Source of the DNA: Flagellimonas marinaquae
GTDB lineage: Bacteria > Bacteroidota > Bacteroidia > Flavobacteriales > Flavobacteriaceae
Length of the DNA stretch: 64,000 nt
Direction: 5' to 3'
Assembly: GCF_023716465.1 (NCBI RefSeq)
Contig: NZ_CP092415.1
Location: 2,953,501-3,017,500 of the forward strand
A program made the translations under genes and the position numbers. Below the pieces are notes generated by a model. That model saw only the letters and a list, made by a program, of their open reading frames with translations, made no database searches and had not been told where the DNA came from. Of the stretch, positions 33,700 through 42,488 are shown in pieces. Positions within the stretch are counted from its first letter, which is position 1. The number at the start of each line of letters is the position of its first letter.

Positions 33700-33764
33700 T
33701 TGAGCTGAAATTTTGGGAGGTGCGGGGATGCCATCAAATAATTGATAACTTAAAATCATGTATT

Positions 33765-33944
33765 ATGAAAGCAATTGTAAAAAAGTCGTTGGAGATCCCG
33801 GCAAAGAAACACCCAAAGAAAAGCGTTGTCAAAAAGACAGCTGATGCCACGGTGGACAAAACCTACTCCCTGGTGGTCAATCTCTGGATATTCCGGTATG
33901 AATATTACAGGGAACAGACCGACACCGTCCCATCGGAGGACTGA
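33765..33944 (+). CDS. Small basic protein, 59 residues
   Basis: ATG 33765. The first half is Lys-rich (KKSLEIPAKKHPKKSVVKK), the second has an aromatic stretch (VVNLWIFRYEYYREQ) and an acidic end. No family recognised. The leader repeat upstream and terminator downstream support a genuine single-gene unit. It sits just ahead of the mobilization genes, so a DNA-binding or regulatory role is possible. Confidence 0.5.
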   Translation: MKAIVKKSLEIPAKKHPKKSVVKKTADATVDKTYSLVVNLWIFRYEYYREQTDTVPSED

Positions 33945-33952
33945 CTGGAACA

Positions 33953-33981
33953 AGGCCCTTGAAAAAGGGTCTTTTTTTTTG
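33953..33981 (+). terminator. Terminator of the 59-residue gene
   Basis: AGGCCCTT, GAAA loop, AAGGGTCT (33953-33972, one G-T pair), then a run of Ts. Confidence 0.8.
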
Positions 33982-34416
33982 GCGTTCCGGGGGAACACCT
34001 GACGTTGTGGAAACCCAGAAATGCCCGTTCCATATATTCCGTGGGCAAATGATGCCATTTGCCCACAGAACGCATTTTTGTACCCCGGGGAATGTGGGTA
34101 TATTTAAGATGCTGCACCGCAGCACAGTTTGCACGGCATCCCAACCTGATTTGACTTTCCCAAAGTCCGTGCTCCATAAGGTATAATATGATAAGGGACG
34201 GCGGTCTTTTCAAGACGGCTTGTGCGATGCTTTTTTGGGCCGCTGCACAAAAAGGAGGAGCAAGAGGGTAGCACGCTCGCGCGTCCTTCCGATCATAGTT
34301 GCTGCGCAAGGCCCCTGTTTATGGGGGTTTGTGATATTTTAAAAAATAGGGTCCTTGGCGTTTTTAGCGTAAAAATCCGCTGGGGCCAATAAAACCAAGG
34401 AATTTTTAAGCTAAAA
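33982..34416. other. Non-coding region upstream of mobilization genes, candidate oriT
   Basis: No gene is supported. It holds TTGCTGCGCAA (34299-34309) followed at once by GCCCC...GGGGG around 7 bases (34311-34327), and short repeats around 34350-34415. Transfer origins of BfmA/MobB-type elements lie directly upstream of the first mobilization gene, so this is the best candidate. The nick site cannot be named from sequence alone. Confidence 0.4.
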
Positions 34417-35001
34417 ATGGATAGAGGATACGAAAAGGAAGCGTTTCGGACCGTGTGCATCAAAATATCGGTGCTCGCCAAATTCAAGGGCTTTTCCAAG
34501 CGGCAAGGGAAATCCCATTCCATGACGCTATTGGCCATGGTGGAGTTTTTTGAGCACAACGGGATCTCCCCGGACGAACGGATGCACGAGACCATCGCAA
34601 GTCTCAAATATCTCATCAAACGCCGCTTCAATGCCATGGTCGCCATTATGCGCAGCATTGAAAAGGAACAGACCCTGCCCACCGTTAGCATGATCCAGGC
34701 CCTCTTTGAGCAGGAACTGGAATCCGATGATGAGGAATGGGACAGCGATTTTGATTTTATCGAACAGCAATTGACCGAGGCCAAGCCATCCAAGGAGATG
34801 GAATCTTTTGATGTGGAGGTCACCGTGCCCAAGATCCGTTATGACCGTTTGGAAGAACAAATGGAGGAGCTCAAGGAGGATTTTACCTATGTGCTGGACC
34901 ATGTGAGCGTATACCACAACCGCTTTGGGAAGGACCACCTCAAATTGGACCTCAATCCCGAGGCCATTGAAAAATACCGTACAAAACTTAAAAAGAAGTA
35001 A
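34417..35001 (+). CDS. BfmA/BtgA-family mobilization protein
   Basis: 194 residues, cytoplasmic accessory protein that helps the relaxase bind the transfer origin. Early part has KISVLAKFKGFSKRQGKSHSMTL, then a helical middle (ETIASLKYLIKRRFNAMVAIMRSIEKEQ), an acidic stretch (about 105-125) and a long coiled-coil-like C-terminus. This organisation and the position directly before a MobB-type relaxase fit BfmA/BtgA of Bacteroides mobilizable elements. It ends 2 bases before the next gene. Confidence 0.85.
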   Translation: MDRGYEKEAFRTVCIKISVLAKFKGFSKRQGKSHSMTLLAMVEFFEHNGISPDERMHETIASLKYLIKRRFNAMVAIMRSIEKEQTLPTVSMIQALFEQELESDDEEWDSDFDFIEQQLTEAKPSKEMESFDVEVTVPKIRYDRLEEQMEELKEDFTYVLDHVSVYHNRFGKDHLKLDLNPEAIEKYRTKLKKK

Positions 35002-35003
35002 TT

Positions 35004-36023
35004 ATGTACATCGCCATCACACGCCAACAACTGGGGGACAATTTTAAGGGGAGTGCCCGGGATTTTGTCAACTATCTGGAAAAGGAGAACGAAGGGAGGG
35101 AACCGGAACTACAGGAAGGGTATTTCAATCAGGAAGAGAACAACATCGATGCGGAGCGGGTCATTGCCGAGATCGACGCCAATACGGCCAAGCTCAAGAA
35201 ACGGGAGCCCAAATTCTATTCCCTGGTGGTGAGCCCTTCCCAAAGGGAACTCCAGCATATCGGAAACGACCCCGAGAAACTGAGGCAATACACCCGGCAG
35301 GTTATGAATACCTATGCGGCCTCCTTTTACCGGGACCGTGAAGTGACCGTCAAGGATATCCTCTATTTTGCCAAGCTGGAACGTGAACGCACCTATTCTG
35401 AAAAGGACCGGCAAGTCAAGGAGAACCAAGCGAATGCCACTAAGATACTGGAACTCCAACACCAGGTCAGGGCCATACAACAAGGCCGGGGACAAGGGGA
35501 TATCGCCCAACTTCAAGAGCGGATACAAATCTTGGAACGGGAAGCCCCCCACCAACAGCACGGCAAGCGCATCGTTCCGGGGATGGCCAAGGAGGGCCAC
35601 CAAAGCCATATCCATATCATCGTCAGCCGAATGGATAGGACCAATACCCATAGCCTTTCCCCGGGCTCCAAGTTCCGAACTTCCGAGACCACCCTTCATG
35701 GACAGAACGTCAAACAGGGCTTTGATCGGGATAAGTTCTACAGGGCAGCGGAAAAGACTTTTGACAAACAGTTCGGGTACAAAAGAAATTTTGTGGAGAC
35801 TTATCATGCCCGCAACCTCTTGGACAAGGATCCCAAACGCTTTTTTTCGGCCCTCTTGGGCTTGCCGACGAATGAACGGCAGGCGGCCAAGCAATTGTTG
35901 TTCAAGGCGGGCATCAAGGTGCCGACCATCCCCACCAACAAGGCCCAATTGGCCTATAAGGCGATGATGCAGCTCAAAAAAGGAATCGGAAAGGCCTTGG
36001 AATCGGGGTCGATCGGAATTTAA
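35004..36023 (+). CDS. MobB-type relaxase (DUF5712-like)
   Basis: 339 residues. The start MYIAITRQQL and KFYSLVVSPSQRELQHIGND fit Bacteroidota mobilization relaxases, and GHQSHIHIIVSRMDRTN (about 198-214) is the His-rich HUH metal motif. A tyrosine-containing stretch earlier (YTRQVMNTYAASFYRD) is a candidate for strand cleavage. The part between (KILELQHQVRAIQQG) is helical. It would nick the element at oriT and pilot the strand. Coupled to BfmA upstream and the coupling protein 12 bases downstream. Confidence 0.85.
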   Translation: MYIAITRQQLGDNFKGSARDFVNYLEKENEGREPELQEGYFNQEENNIDAERVIAEIDANTAKLKKREPKFYSLVVSPSQRELQHIGNDPEKLRQYTRQVMNTYAASFYRDREVTVKDILYFAKLERERTYSEKDRQVKENQANATKILELQHQVRAIQQGRGQGDIAQLQERIQILEREAPHQQHGKRIVPGMAKEGHQSHIHIIVSRMDRTNTHSLSPGSKFRTSETTLHGQNVKQGFDRDKFYRAAEKTFDKQFGYKRNFVETYHARNLLDKDPKRFFSALLGLPTNERQAAKQLLFKAGIKVPTIPTNKAQLAYKAMMQLKKGIGKALESGSIGI

Positions 36024-36035
36024 AACAGTGTTGCT

Positions 36036-37631
36036 ATGGAAAACATGGGATGGATTGAAATTGGAATTGGTTTGTTGTTTGGGGGAGGATTATCCTACGC
36101 GGCTATTCGGTATCTCAAAAACGGATTTATTTACTTTATAGCGGGTCTTATGGTACTCGTTTTGTCCATAGGATGGATGAAGGGTTGGGACATACTTTTG
36201 GAACAGTCCTTGGGCCTGTGGCTCCCCTTGTTTTTTCTGCATACTGTCCTCTATGGGCTGGTGGATTACTATAAGGATTCCACTAGACCTTCCAAGGTGT
36301 TCGAGGTCAGATTAAGGGTCAAGGGCAGGTCCCTGGTCCTGGGGAATATTCGCAGGGGCGTGTCCGTGATGGCCTCTGCCGGAAGTGGGAAAACCGAAAG
36401 CGTCATCTATGGCTTTTTGGAGCATTTTAAAAAAGAAGGTTTCTCAGGGGTCATCCACGATTACAAGGATTTTGAGATCACGGAAATGGCCTGTCCCCTT
36501 TGGAAAGATCAAAAGGTGCCCTTCCATATCGTGTCCTTTGGGCCGATCTACCATCGGGTGAATCCCATAGCCCCCCGCTACCTGCCCGATGAGGAGAGTG
36601 TCCACGAGGTGTCCCGGGTATTGTTGGAAAACCTGATGGAACACCGGGATTCCGATGAGAACAGTACCTCCCGTTTTTTTAAGGATGCAGCGGAAGGACT
36701 GATTAGTGGACTGATATGGCGGCTCAAGACCGAATACCCCGATTTTTGTACGCTGCCCCATTTGATGGCCCTCTACCAACAATTGGGCACTAAGAGCCTG
36801 ATCAAGTTTCTGAGGGAGAATCTTACCTCACGCGCTATGGCCGATGCCTTTATCAGTGGGGTGGGGTCGGAGCGGCAGACCGCTGGGGTCATGAGTACCT
36901 TGGCGAATGCCATCAAAAAGATCAGTACCCGAAAGATTTTTATGGTATTGTCCGCCGATGAGATTCCATTGGACATCAATAATGAAAAGCATCCCTCGGT
37001 CATTGCTTTAGTGAACAATCCACAAAAAGATGCTTCCCTGTCCCCGGTGATCGCCACCATTACCCATACCATTTCCAAACAAATGTCAAGACGAAACCGC
37101 AAACCTTCCTTCATGCTGTTGGAAGAGGCTTCTACACTGCGCTTGTTGAACATGCACCGCATCCCGGCCACCCTGCGGAGTTATGATATTGTGAGCGTGT
37201 ATGTCCTACAGGACAAGGTTCAGAACGATATGATGTATGGGGATAAGGCCAGTAAGGCCATTTTGTCCAATCTGTCCTATCAGTTCTTTGGAAAGGTGAA
37301 CGATCCCGATACAGCTCGATATTACGAACGTTTTTTTGAGTTGGTGAAAATACCCACAAGGAGCGTGAGCAAGAGCTCGGGGCTGAGTATGGAGCGACGG
37401 ATCACAGAAGGGGAAAAGGAGGTGTCCAAGCGCAGGGCAGAGGTGTTTTTTCGGTTAAGGCAGGGGGAGTTTGTGGTCTTTGCGGACGGGAAGGACCGAA
37501 AGGTCCAGTTTCCAAGACCGGATATTCCAAAAGGCTTGCCCAAGCCCCTTGAAATCAAGGAAGGGGATTTGGAGCGACATTATTTAAAAGTCCATCGGGA
37601 GGTCAGGTCGATATTTGAACCTGATAAGTAG
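36036..37631 (+). CDS. TraG/VirD4-type coupling protein
   Basis: 531 residues, inner-membrane ATPase that delivers the relaxase-DNA complex to the type IV secretion channel. Two or three N-terminal helices (about 8-75) are followed by Walker A ASAGSGKTESVIYGFL (about 111-126) and Walker B FMLLEEASTLRL (about 358-369). The late segment LSNLSYQFFGKVNDPDTARYYE is typical of this family. It forms an operon with BfmA and the relaxase. No other secretion genes are in the window, so the element either carries them elsewhere or borrows a channel. Confidence 0.9.
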   Translation: MENMGWIEIGIGLLFGGGLSYAAIRYLKNGFIYFIAGLMVLVLSIGWMKGWDILLEQSLGLWLPLFFLHTVLYGLVDYYKDSTRPSKVFEVRLRVKGRSLVLGNIRRGVSVMASAGSGKTESVIYGFLEHFKKEGFSGVIHDYKDFEITEMACPLWKDQKVPFHIVSFGPIYHRVNPIAPRYLPDEESVHEVSRVLLENLMEHRDSDENSTSRFFKDAAEGLISGLIWRLKTEYPDFCTLPHLMALYQQLGTKSLIKFLRENLTSRAMADAFISGVGSERQTAGVMSTLANAIKKISTRKIFMVLSADEIPLDINNEKHPSVIALVNNPQKDASLSPVIATITHTISKQMSRRNRKPSFMLLEEASTLRLLNMHRIPATLRSYDIVSVYVLQDKVQNDMMYGDKASKAILSNLSYQFFGKVNDPDTARYYERFFELVKIPTRSVSKSSGLSMERRITEGEKEVSKRRAEVFFRLRQGEFVVFADGKDRKVQFPRPDIPKGLPKPLEIKEGDLERHYLKVHREVRSIFEPDK

Positions 37632-37689
37632 TGGTCGGAGAACAGAATGCTATCCGATGGTAGGAGTAGGTGATTTAAAAGCGGGTTCA

Positions 37690-37773
37690 TTGCCACACCA
37701 CGCTGTCTTTATCAGCCGTCTGTGCCCCCATCACCCGCAAGGTGCTGGCCCATTCTTGACCGCGGTGTGGCAA
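37690..37773. repeat. Spaced 13-bp inverted repeat at the backbone/cargo junction
   Basis: TTGCCACACCACG (37690-37702) and CGCGGTGTGGCAA (37761-37773) are complementary at 12 of 13 positions with 58 bases between. It lies between the coupling-protein gene and hsdR, at the edge of the restriction island. Confidence 0.5.
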
Positions 37774-37853
37774 CTATATGGTAAATTTACGAAAAAGGGT
37801 TGGAGGCAACTTTATTACAGGCGATGATAAAGGACTTTCTTACTCTGAACTGT

Positions 37854-40688
37854 CTACCCCATCCCATCAATAAAGGTTTCCACAAAGTCTTTTATCTTAC
37901 CCAATATCCTGTCAGATGAGGTGGCTCTCTCCCTAAGGCTGGGTCTTTCGTTCATAACGGCAATAATCGAATCTCGTAAGGGTTCTTTTTCCGTGAACAG
38001 GTAATTGCTGACCAAATCAACCAACTTCTGGTAATCCAAGTTTTCTTCTTTGGCCAATTGAAGTATGGCTTTTTTCTTCTCTACCGTCCAAAAGGATTCA
38101 AATTCATTGGCTACCAGTTCCGAGTCGGTTATCAATGGTAGATTTTCTGCTATAAATTTCTCGATCAGCTCTTTTTTACTTCTCAATTGGGTTTCCGAGG
38201 CCAATATATCCGAGATCGCTTTCCGCTGTTCTTCTTGCTCTTTTGGCTCTGAGTCGTGGAGTTTGGCCAACAGGGTCAGAATATAAGTGACATTTATTTC
38301 ATCCCTTCGGATCAGTTCCAGTTCAAAATCGATGTCGTTTAGAATAGATACTTTCTCCTTCTGCGTTTCTGATCTTATGGTGTCATATAAATCCAAGTAC
38401 TTGCTCTTGTAGTTCTCAAAGGTTTGCTCATCCATCCCCAAATCCTCAAAACTAAATTCGGTGAACGTGCCAAGTACATTTTTTACGCGCATCAATTCCC
38501 TAAAGGCCTTTACAAATTCCAGTTCTTCTGCTTCAGAAGCCAAATCGTTCACACTGTCAAAGGTAGGTGCAATGGCCTTTACACGCTCAACGGCTTCATC
38601 GAACTTTTCAATGTAATCCTCATAGGGCTGCACTATGATCTCTTCAATGGCTTCCTTGTTGGAAAATAGGGTTATGGCCTCGTCAGTGGGTTCTTTAAGG
38701 TTTCTGAAGGCCACAACATTTCCTTGGGATTTAACTTCATCCAATATACGGTTGGTACGGGAATACGCTTGGATCAAACCATGATACTTTAAGTTTTTGT
38801 CCACGTAAATGGTATTGAGCAGTTTACTGTCAAAGCCAGTCAAAAACATATTGACCACCAACAATATATCTACATTTCTATTTTTTACGCGCTTTCCAAT
38901 ATCCTTGTAATAGGAATAAAATTCATTGGTGGAATAATTGGTTTTGAACATCCCATTATAATCAGCTATAAACTCCTCCAATTTATCCCTTGTATGTTTT
39001 GTATCGTACCTTGATTGGGGTTCGCCCGCAAAATCATCATAATCCTCATCGGGGATAAAGCCCTGTGCGTCCTCATCCAATTGGTTGGCTTGGTAGGAGA
39101 AGATGGTGGCTACTTTCAAATCGTGTTCGCTTGCTTCTTTTTTGGTTTGAAACAATTCATAATACTTTATCAACGTCTTTACATTCTGAACGCAAAAAAT
39201 GGCCGTATAACGTCGATTATGGGTTTTACGGTTGTGATTGTTGATTATAAAATCAACATTGTTCTCCAATCGCTCAGGAGCCTCCAAAACCTCTGCGGTA
39301 TTGATGTCCTCCACTTTTATATCGACAACATCATCTTTCGGTTTTACGGTGTTCATATACTCGATAGAGAACTTTAAAACGTTCCTGTCCCGTATGGCAT
39401 CGGTGATGACGTATTTATGCAGACACTCTTCAAACAAATCCTTTGTGGTTCTTCTACCCAGCTTGTTTTTTACTGAATTATCGGCGAAAATGGGAGTGCC
39501 CGTAAAACCGAACATTTGGGCATTGCCAAAGTAGTTTTTAATGGCATTATGGGTATCGCCAAACTGGCTACGGTGGCATTCATCGAAAATAAATACGATG
39601 CGCTCGTTTTTTAGCTTATCCACTTTGGTCATGTGTTTTGGTTTGGAAATGGCCGTATTCAATTTTTGGATGGTGGTAACAATGAGCTTGGTGTCATCGG
39701 AGAGCTGTTTCACCAAAGTACTTGTATTGTTCGTGGCATCAATGCTACCTTCGCTAAAGCTATTGAACTCTTTGATGGTCTGATAGTCCAAATCCTTTCG
39801 GTCCACCACAAAAACCACTTTGAGCACATCCTCTAAATTGGTAAGGATTTGAGCCGCTTTAAATGAGGTCAATGTTTTGCCCGATCCTGTGGTATGCCAT
39901 ATATAACCAAATTTGTTGCTGTTTTTCACACGCTCCACAATCGCCTCTGTGGCGTAATACTGGTATGGGCGCAGCACCATTAAGGTGTTGGCCGTGTTCA
40001 ACACAATGTATTTGGTGATCATCTTGGAGAGATGGCATGGCTCCAAAAATGCTTTGGCAAACTCACTTAATTGGGTAATGATGTTGTTCTCCCTATCCGC
40101 CCAAAAGAAGGTTTGTTTAAAGGAACGTGCTTTTACAGGGTTGTTGGCAAAATACTTTGTGTTGACCCCATTACTGATGACAAAGAGCTGCACGTATTGG
40201 AACAAACCACTTCCTGAACCAAACGAATGCCGCTCATAACGGTTGATTTGATTGAAGGCCTCTTTCATTTCGAGGCCCCGTTTTTTCAGCTCTATTTGCA
40301 CCAAGGGCAGACCGTTGATGAGTATGGTAACATCATAACGGTTTTTGTAAGAACCCTCCATGGTGATTTGGTGGGTGACCTGATACTGGTTTTTGCACCA
40401 ATGCACTTGGTTGATCAACTCAACATAACCCGTTTCTCCGTTATCTTTTGCATAAGTGATACGGTCACGAAGTGTTTTGGCCTTTTCATAGATGTTACCT
40501 TTTGAGAGTTGATTGAGTATTTGCTTAAATTCTGACTCCGAAAAGTTGGTCTGGTTATGTTTTTCCAACTGCTTTTTTAAGTTGGTAACCAGTGCATCCT
40601 CATTGTTTATACTGACTTTTGTATAGCCCAAGTCCTGTAGCTGTTCAACAAGATTTTCTTCTAATATGTATTCGGGTTGGGTGGTCAT
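37854..40688 (-). CDS. hsdR: Type I restriction enzyme, R subunit
   Basis: 944 residues. N-terminal nuclease-type region (DVTILINGLPLVQIELKKRG, about 130-150, with the Asp...Glu-x-Lys pattern of PD-(D/E)XK), then an SF2 motor with Walker A TGSGKTLTSF (about 266), DECHRSQFGD (about 367), and motif VI-type QAYSRTNRI (about 640). A helical C-terminus binds the methylase complex. Last gene of the minus-strand hsdM-hsdS-nuclease-unknown-hsdR set, directly abutting the 189-residue gene. Motor and nuclease motifs look intact. Confidence 0.95.
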   Translation of the reverse strand: MTTQPEYILEENLVEQLQDLGYTKVSINNEDALVTNLKKQLEKHNQTNFSESEFKQILNQLSKGNIYEKAKTLRDRITYAKDNGETGYVELINQVHWCKNQYQVTHQITMEGSYKNRYDVTILINGLPLVQIELKKRGLEMKEAFNQINRYERHSFGSGSGLFQYVQLFVISNGVNTKYFANNPVKARSFKQTFFWADRENNIITQLSEFAKAFLEPCHLSKMITKYIVLNTANTLMVLRPYQYYATEAIVERVKNSNKFGYIWHTTGSGKTLTSFKAAQILTNLEDVLKVVFVVDRKDLDYQTIKEFNSFSEGSIDATNNTSTLVKQLSDDTKLIVTTIQKLNTAISKPKHMTKVDKLKNERIVFIFDECHRSQFGDTHNAIKNYFGNAQMFGFTGTPIFADNSVKNKLGRRTTKDLFEECLHKYVITDAIRDRNVLKFSIEYMNTVKPKDDVVDIKVEDINTAEVLEAPERLENNVDFIINNHNRKTHNRRYTAIFCVQNVKTLIKYYELFQTKKEASEHDLKVATIFSYQANQLDEDAQGFIPDEDYDDFAGEPQSRYDTKHTRDKLEEFIADYNGMFKTNYSTNEFYSYYKDIGKRVKNRNVDILLVVNMFLTGFDSKLLNTIYVDKNLKYHGLIQAYSRTNRILDEVKSQGNVVAFRNLKEPTDEAITLFSNKEAIEEIIVQPYEDYIEKFDEAVERVKAIAPTFDSVNDLASEAEELEFVKAFRELMRVKNVLGTFTEFSFEDLGMDEQTFENYKSKYLDLYDTIRSETQKEKVSILNDIDFELELIRRDEINVTYILTLLAKLHDSEPKEQEEQRKAISDILASETQLRSKKELIEKFIAENLPLITDSELVANEFESFWTVEKKKAILQLAKEENLDYQKLVDLVSNYLFTEKEPLRDSIIAVMNERPSLRERATSSDRILGKIKDFVETFIDGMG

Positions 40689-41258
40689 TTATGTCTGATT
40701 TCTTCTTCTCTCAAAGTGTTCCAGTTCAAATTGGGCTAAAGTCTGGTTTTTTAGAAAATTAGCTCTAATGTATTCAATGATAGCCATATAATCACCACTA
40801 TCGGGCATCTGAGTCCAGTTAACGATGGCCTTGGGCAAAACATTTGAATTTTTCGACAAATCAATTAATGACTCCTGAATGCGTCTATCCAGTGGAAAAT
40901 GGGGTGGCTCAGGATAATCAAAAAGACACCATAGGTATTTTAACAAGAGATTGAGCAGTTTTTGACTGACACCAAAATTCAATCTATTGTTGTTGGATAG
41001 TATTTTACTGCCAAGATAACTGTGAGAAGCATCTGAAACACTTTTTATTTGATGCAAATGTGTTTCATCGTCAGTAACCTTATTGTCCTGATACATTGGC
41101 AATATGTTGATTTCAATATATTCTTGAAGGTACTTTTTGAACTTCTTTTTTTCATCACTTTTCGCACCTTTTACATACACATTTGCCCGTTGAAATGCTG
41201 CACCAAAGGTGAGTGTCCAAATCTCATTGTAAATAAATTTATGTTGGTATTTATCCAT
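40689..41258 (-). CDS. Unknown protein inside the type I restriction operon
   Basis: 189 residues with no recognised family. It is soluble, with a basic early part (GAKSDEKKKFKKYLQEYIE), a middle with NFGVSQKLLNLLLKYLWCLF, and PPHFPLDRRIQESLIDL near residue 130. Its stop abuts the hsdR start (no gap), and it lies 18 bases after the PD-(D/E)XK nuclease gene, so it is expressed with the restriction system. It could be a partner, inhibitor or separate defence gene. Confidence 0.7.
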   Translation of the reverse strand: MDKYQHKFIYNEIWTLTFGAAFQRANVYVKGAKSDEKKKFKKYLQEYIEINILPMYQDNKVTDDETHLHQIKSVSDASHSYLGSKILSNNNRLNFGVSQKLLNLLLKYLWCLFDYPEPPHFPLDRRIQESLIDLSKNSNVLPKAIVNWTQMPDSGDYMAIIEYIRANFLKNQTLAQFELEHFERRRNQT

Positions 41259-41276
41259 GATGAAAAGTAATTTATT

Positions 41277-42488
41277 TCAACTTTTTCCCTTCATCGACGC
41301 CAAAGAATCCTCACTAACCTCACATATCTCTAAAAGCTTCGCTTTAACACGTTCAATTATATCTTCTCGTTCGCTGGCGTTAAATAGTTTGGAACGGTCA
41401 CTTACATTATCGAAATACAAGATATATCTATAATACGGCCATATATTGCTTTCCCTAAAGTCTGACTGAAAATATTCATGTTGTCCCAAAGCTGCTTTTA
41501 ATGGCGTTCTTTCCACTTTATCTTTAGTTGCTATAATGCCAAATATGGACTTTTGCCAAGGTATTTTGGATTCCCCCTCCAGTTTGATGGAAATGTTTTC
41601 TGGCCATTTGTCATTGGTTATGGTTATGCCCTTCCAAGGTTGACTCAAATCATCATCCACCACGATTCTCCAATGATCGTTCAGCTCCTTTTTAAGTCTT
41701 TCCGCAACCTCATCAACAAACTGTTTGGTCATTTCCAACTCAACATCAGAAATTAAATTGCTTATAGTCTGAGCTGCGTTGTAATTCTCCTTGACAAGTC
41801 TGTGCATTTCCTTTTCCATTGCTTTATCGGTTAATTGATTGGTCAGTTTCTTTAGTAAAATGATGTATTGCTTAATGGACTCCCTGAGAATTGGGTCCTC
41901 CGCTGATTCCTTTAAACAAGCCTCCAGCCATTCTATTATATCGTTCTTATACGATATGAGATAATAGTCCTTGTCCGCAACCAAGTCTCCTTTACTCGCC
42001 TCTGAAGCATCTGAACCACCAAGCGTTAAGTAGTATACCGTGTTGTTTTCTTTGTTATGATTACAATAGCGCTGTAGTTGCACATTCTGGTCGGCTGCAT
42101 AAATTTTATTCTCAATGCATATACTGTTGACTTGGTCGGTAATGTAAATATCTACTCTGCCTCCCTTCAGATTAACATCGTCTCGTTTTCCTATATCCTT
42201 TTCTAATCTAACACGGGCTTTATCTAGGTCGATAGTACTGTCACCGACCGTTTCTAAAAACAGCTTTAAAAACAAATTTCCTTTTAAATGTGAGCCTTTT
42301 GGTTGTAGTAGTTCCCCTAAAAAAGCAGAATGTGTGCCATTCTCTTTGTGCTCCATTTTTAGGATGGAGAACACATTAAAGTTTTCCCCTTTTAATCTCG
42401 ACACCTCATTGTGGTGGGCAATGATTCGTTTGGCATCTCGGATAAGTTTTTTCTCGTTGGTGAAAATCATGTCAATTATTCTAAACAA
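41277..42488 (-). CDS. PD-(D/E)XK nuclease family protein (PDDEXK_4-like)
   Basis: 403 residues. FNVFSILKMEHKENGTHSAFLGELLQP near the start and the catalytic block GGRVDIYITDQVNSICIENKI (Asp...Glu-x-Lys, about 107-127), followed by VQLQRYCNH, match the PD-(D/E)XK superfamily, with a helical C-terminal half. It overlaps the hsdS end by 8 bases; the ATG at 42470 is an alternative start. It is not a normal component of type I systems and may be a second nuclease or defence gene captured in the operon. Confidence 0.82.
   Translation of the reverse strand: MFRIIDMIFTNEKKLIRDAKRIIAHHNEVSRLKGENFNVFSILKMEHKENGTHSAFLGELLQPKGSHLKGNLFLKLFLETVGDSTIDLDKARVRLEKDIGKRDDVNLKGGRVDIYITDQVNSICIENKIYAADQNVQLQRYCNHNKENNTVYYLTLGGSDASEASKGDLVADKDYYLISYKNDIIEWLEACLKESAEDPILRESIKQYIILLKKLTNQLTDKAMEKEMHRLVKENYNAAQTISNLISDVELEMTKQFVDEVAERLKKELNDHWRIVVDDDLSQPWKGITITNDKWPENISIKLEGESKIPWQKSIFGIIATKDKVERTPLKAALGQHEYFQSDFRESNIWPYYRYILYFDNVSDRSKLFNASEREDIIERVKAKLLEICEVSEDSLASMKGKS

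Noticed and set aside
35109..35948. 279-codon minus-strand frame opposite the relaxase
   Set aside because: Antisense of the relaxase, whose HUH motif and operon position are clear.
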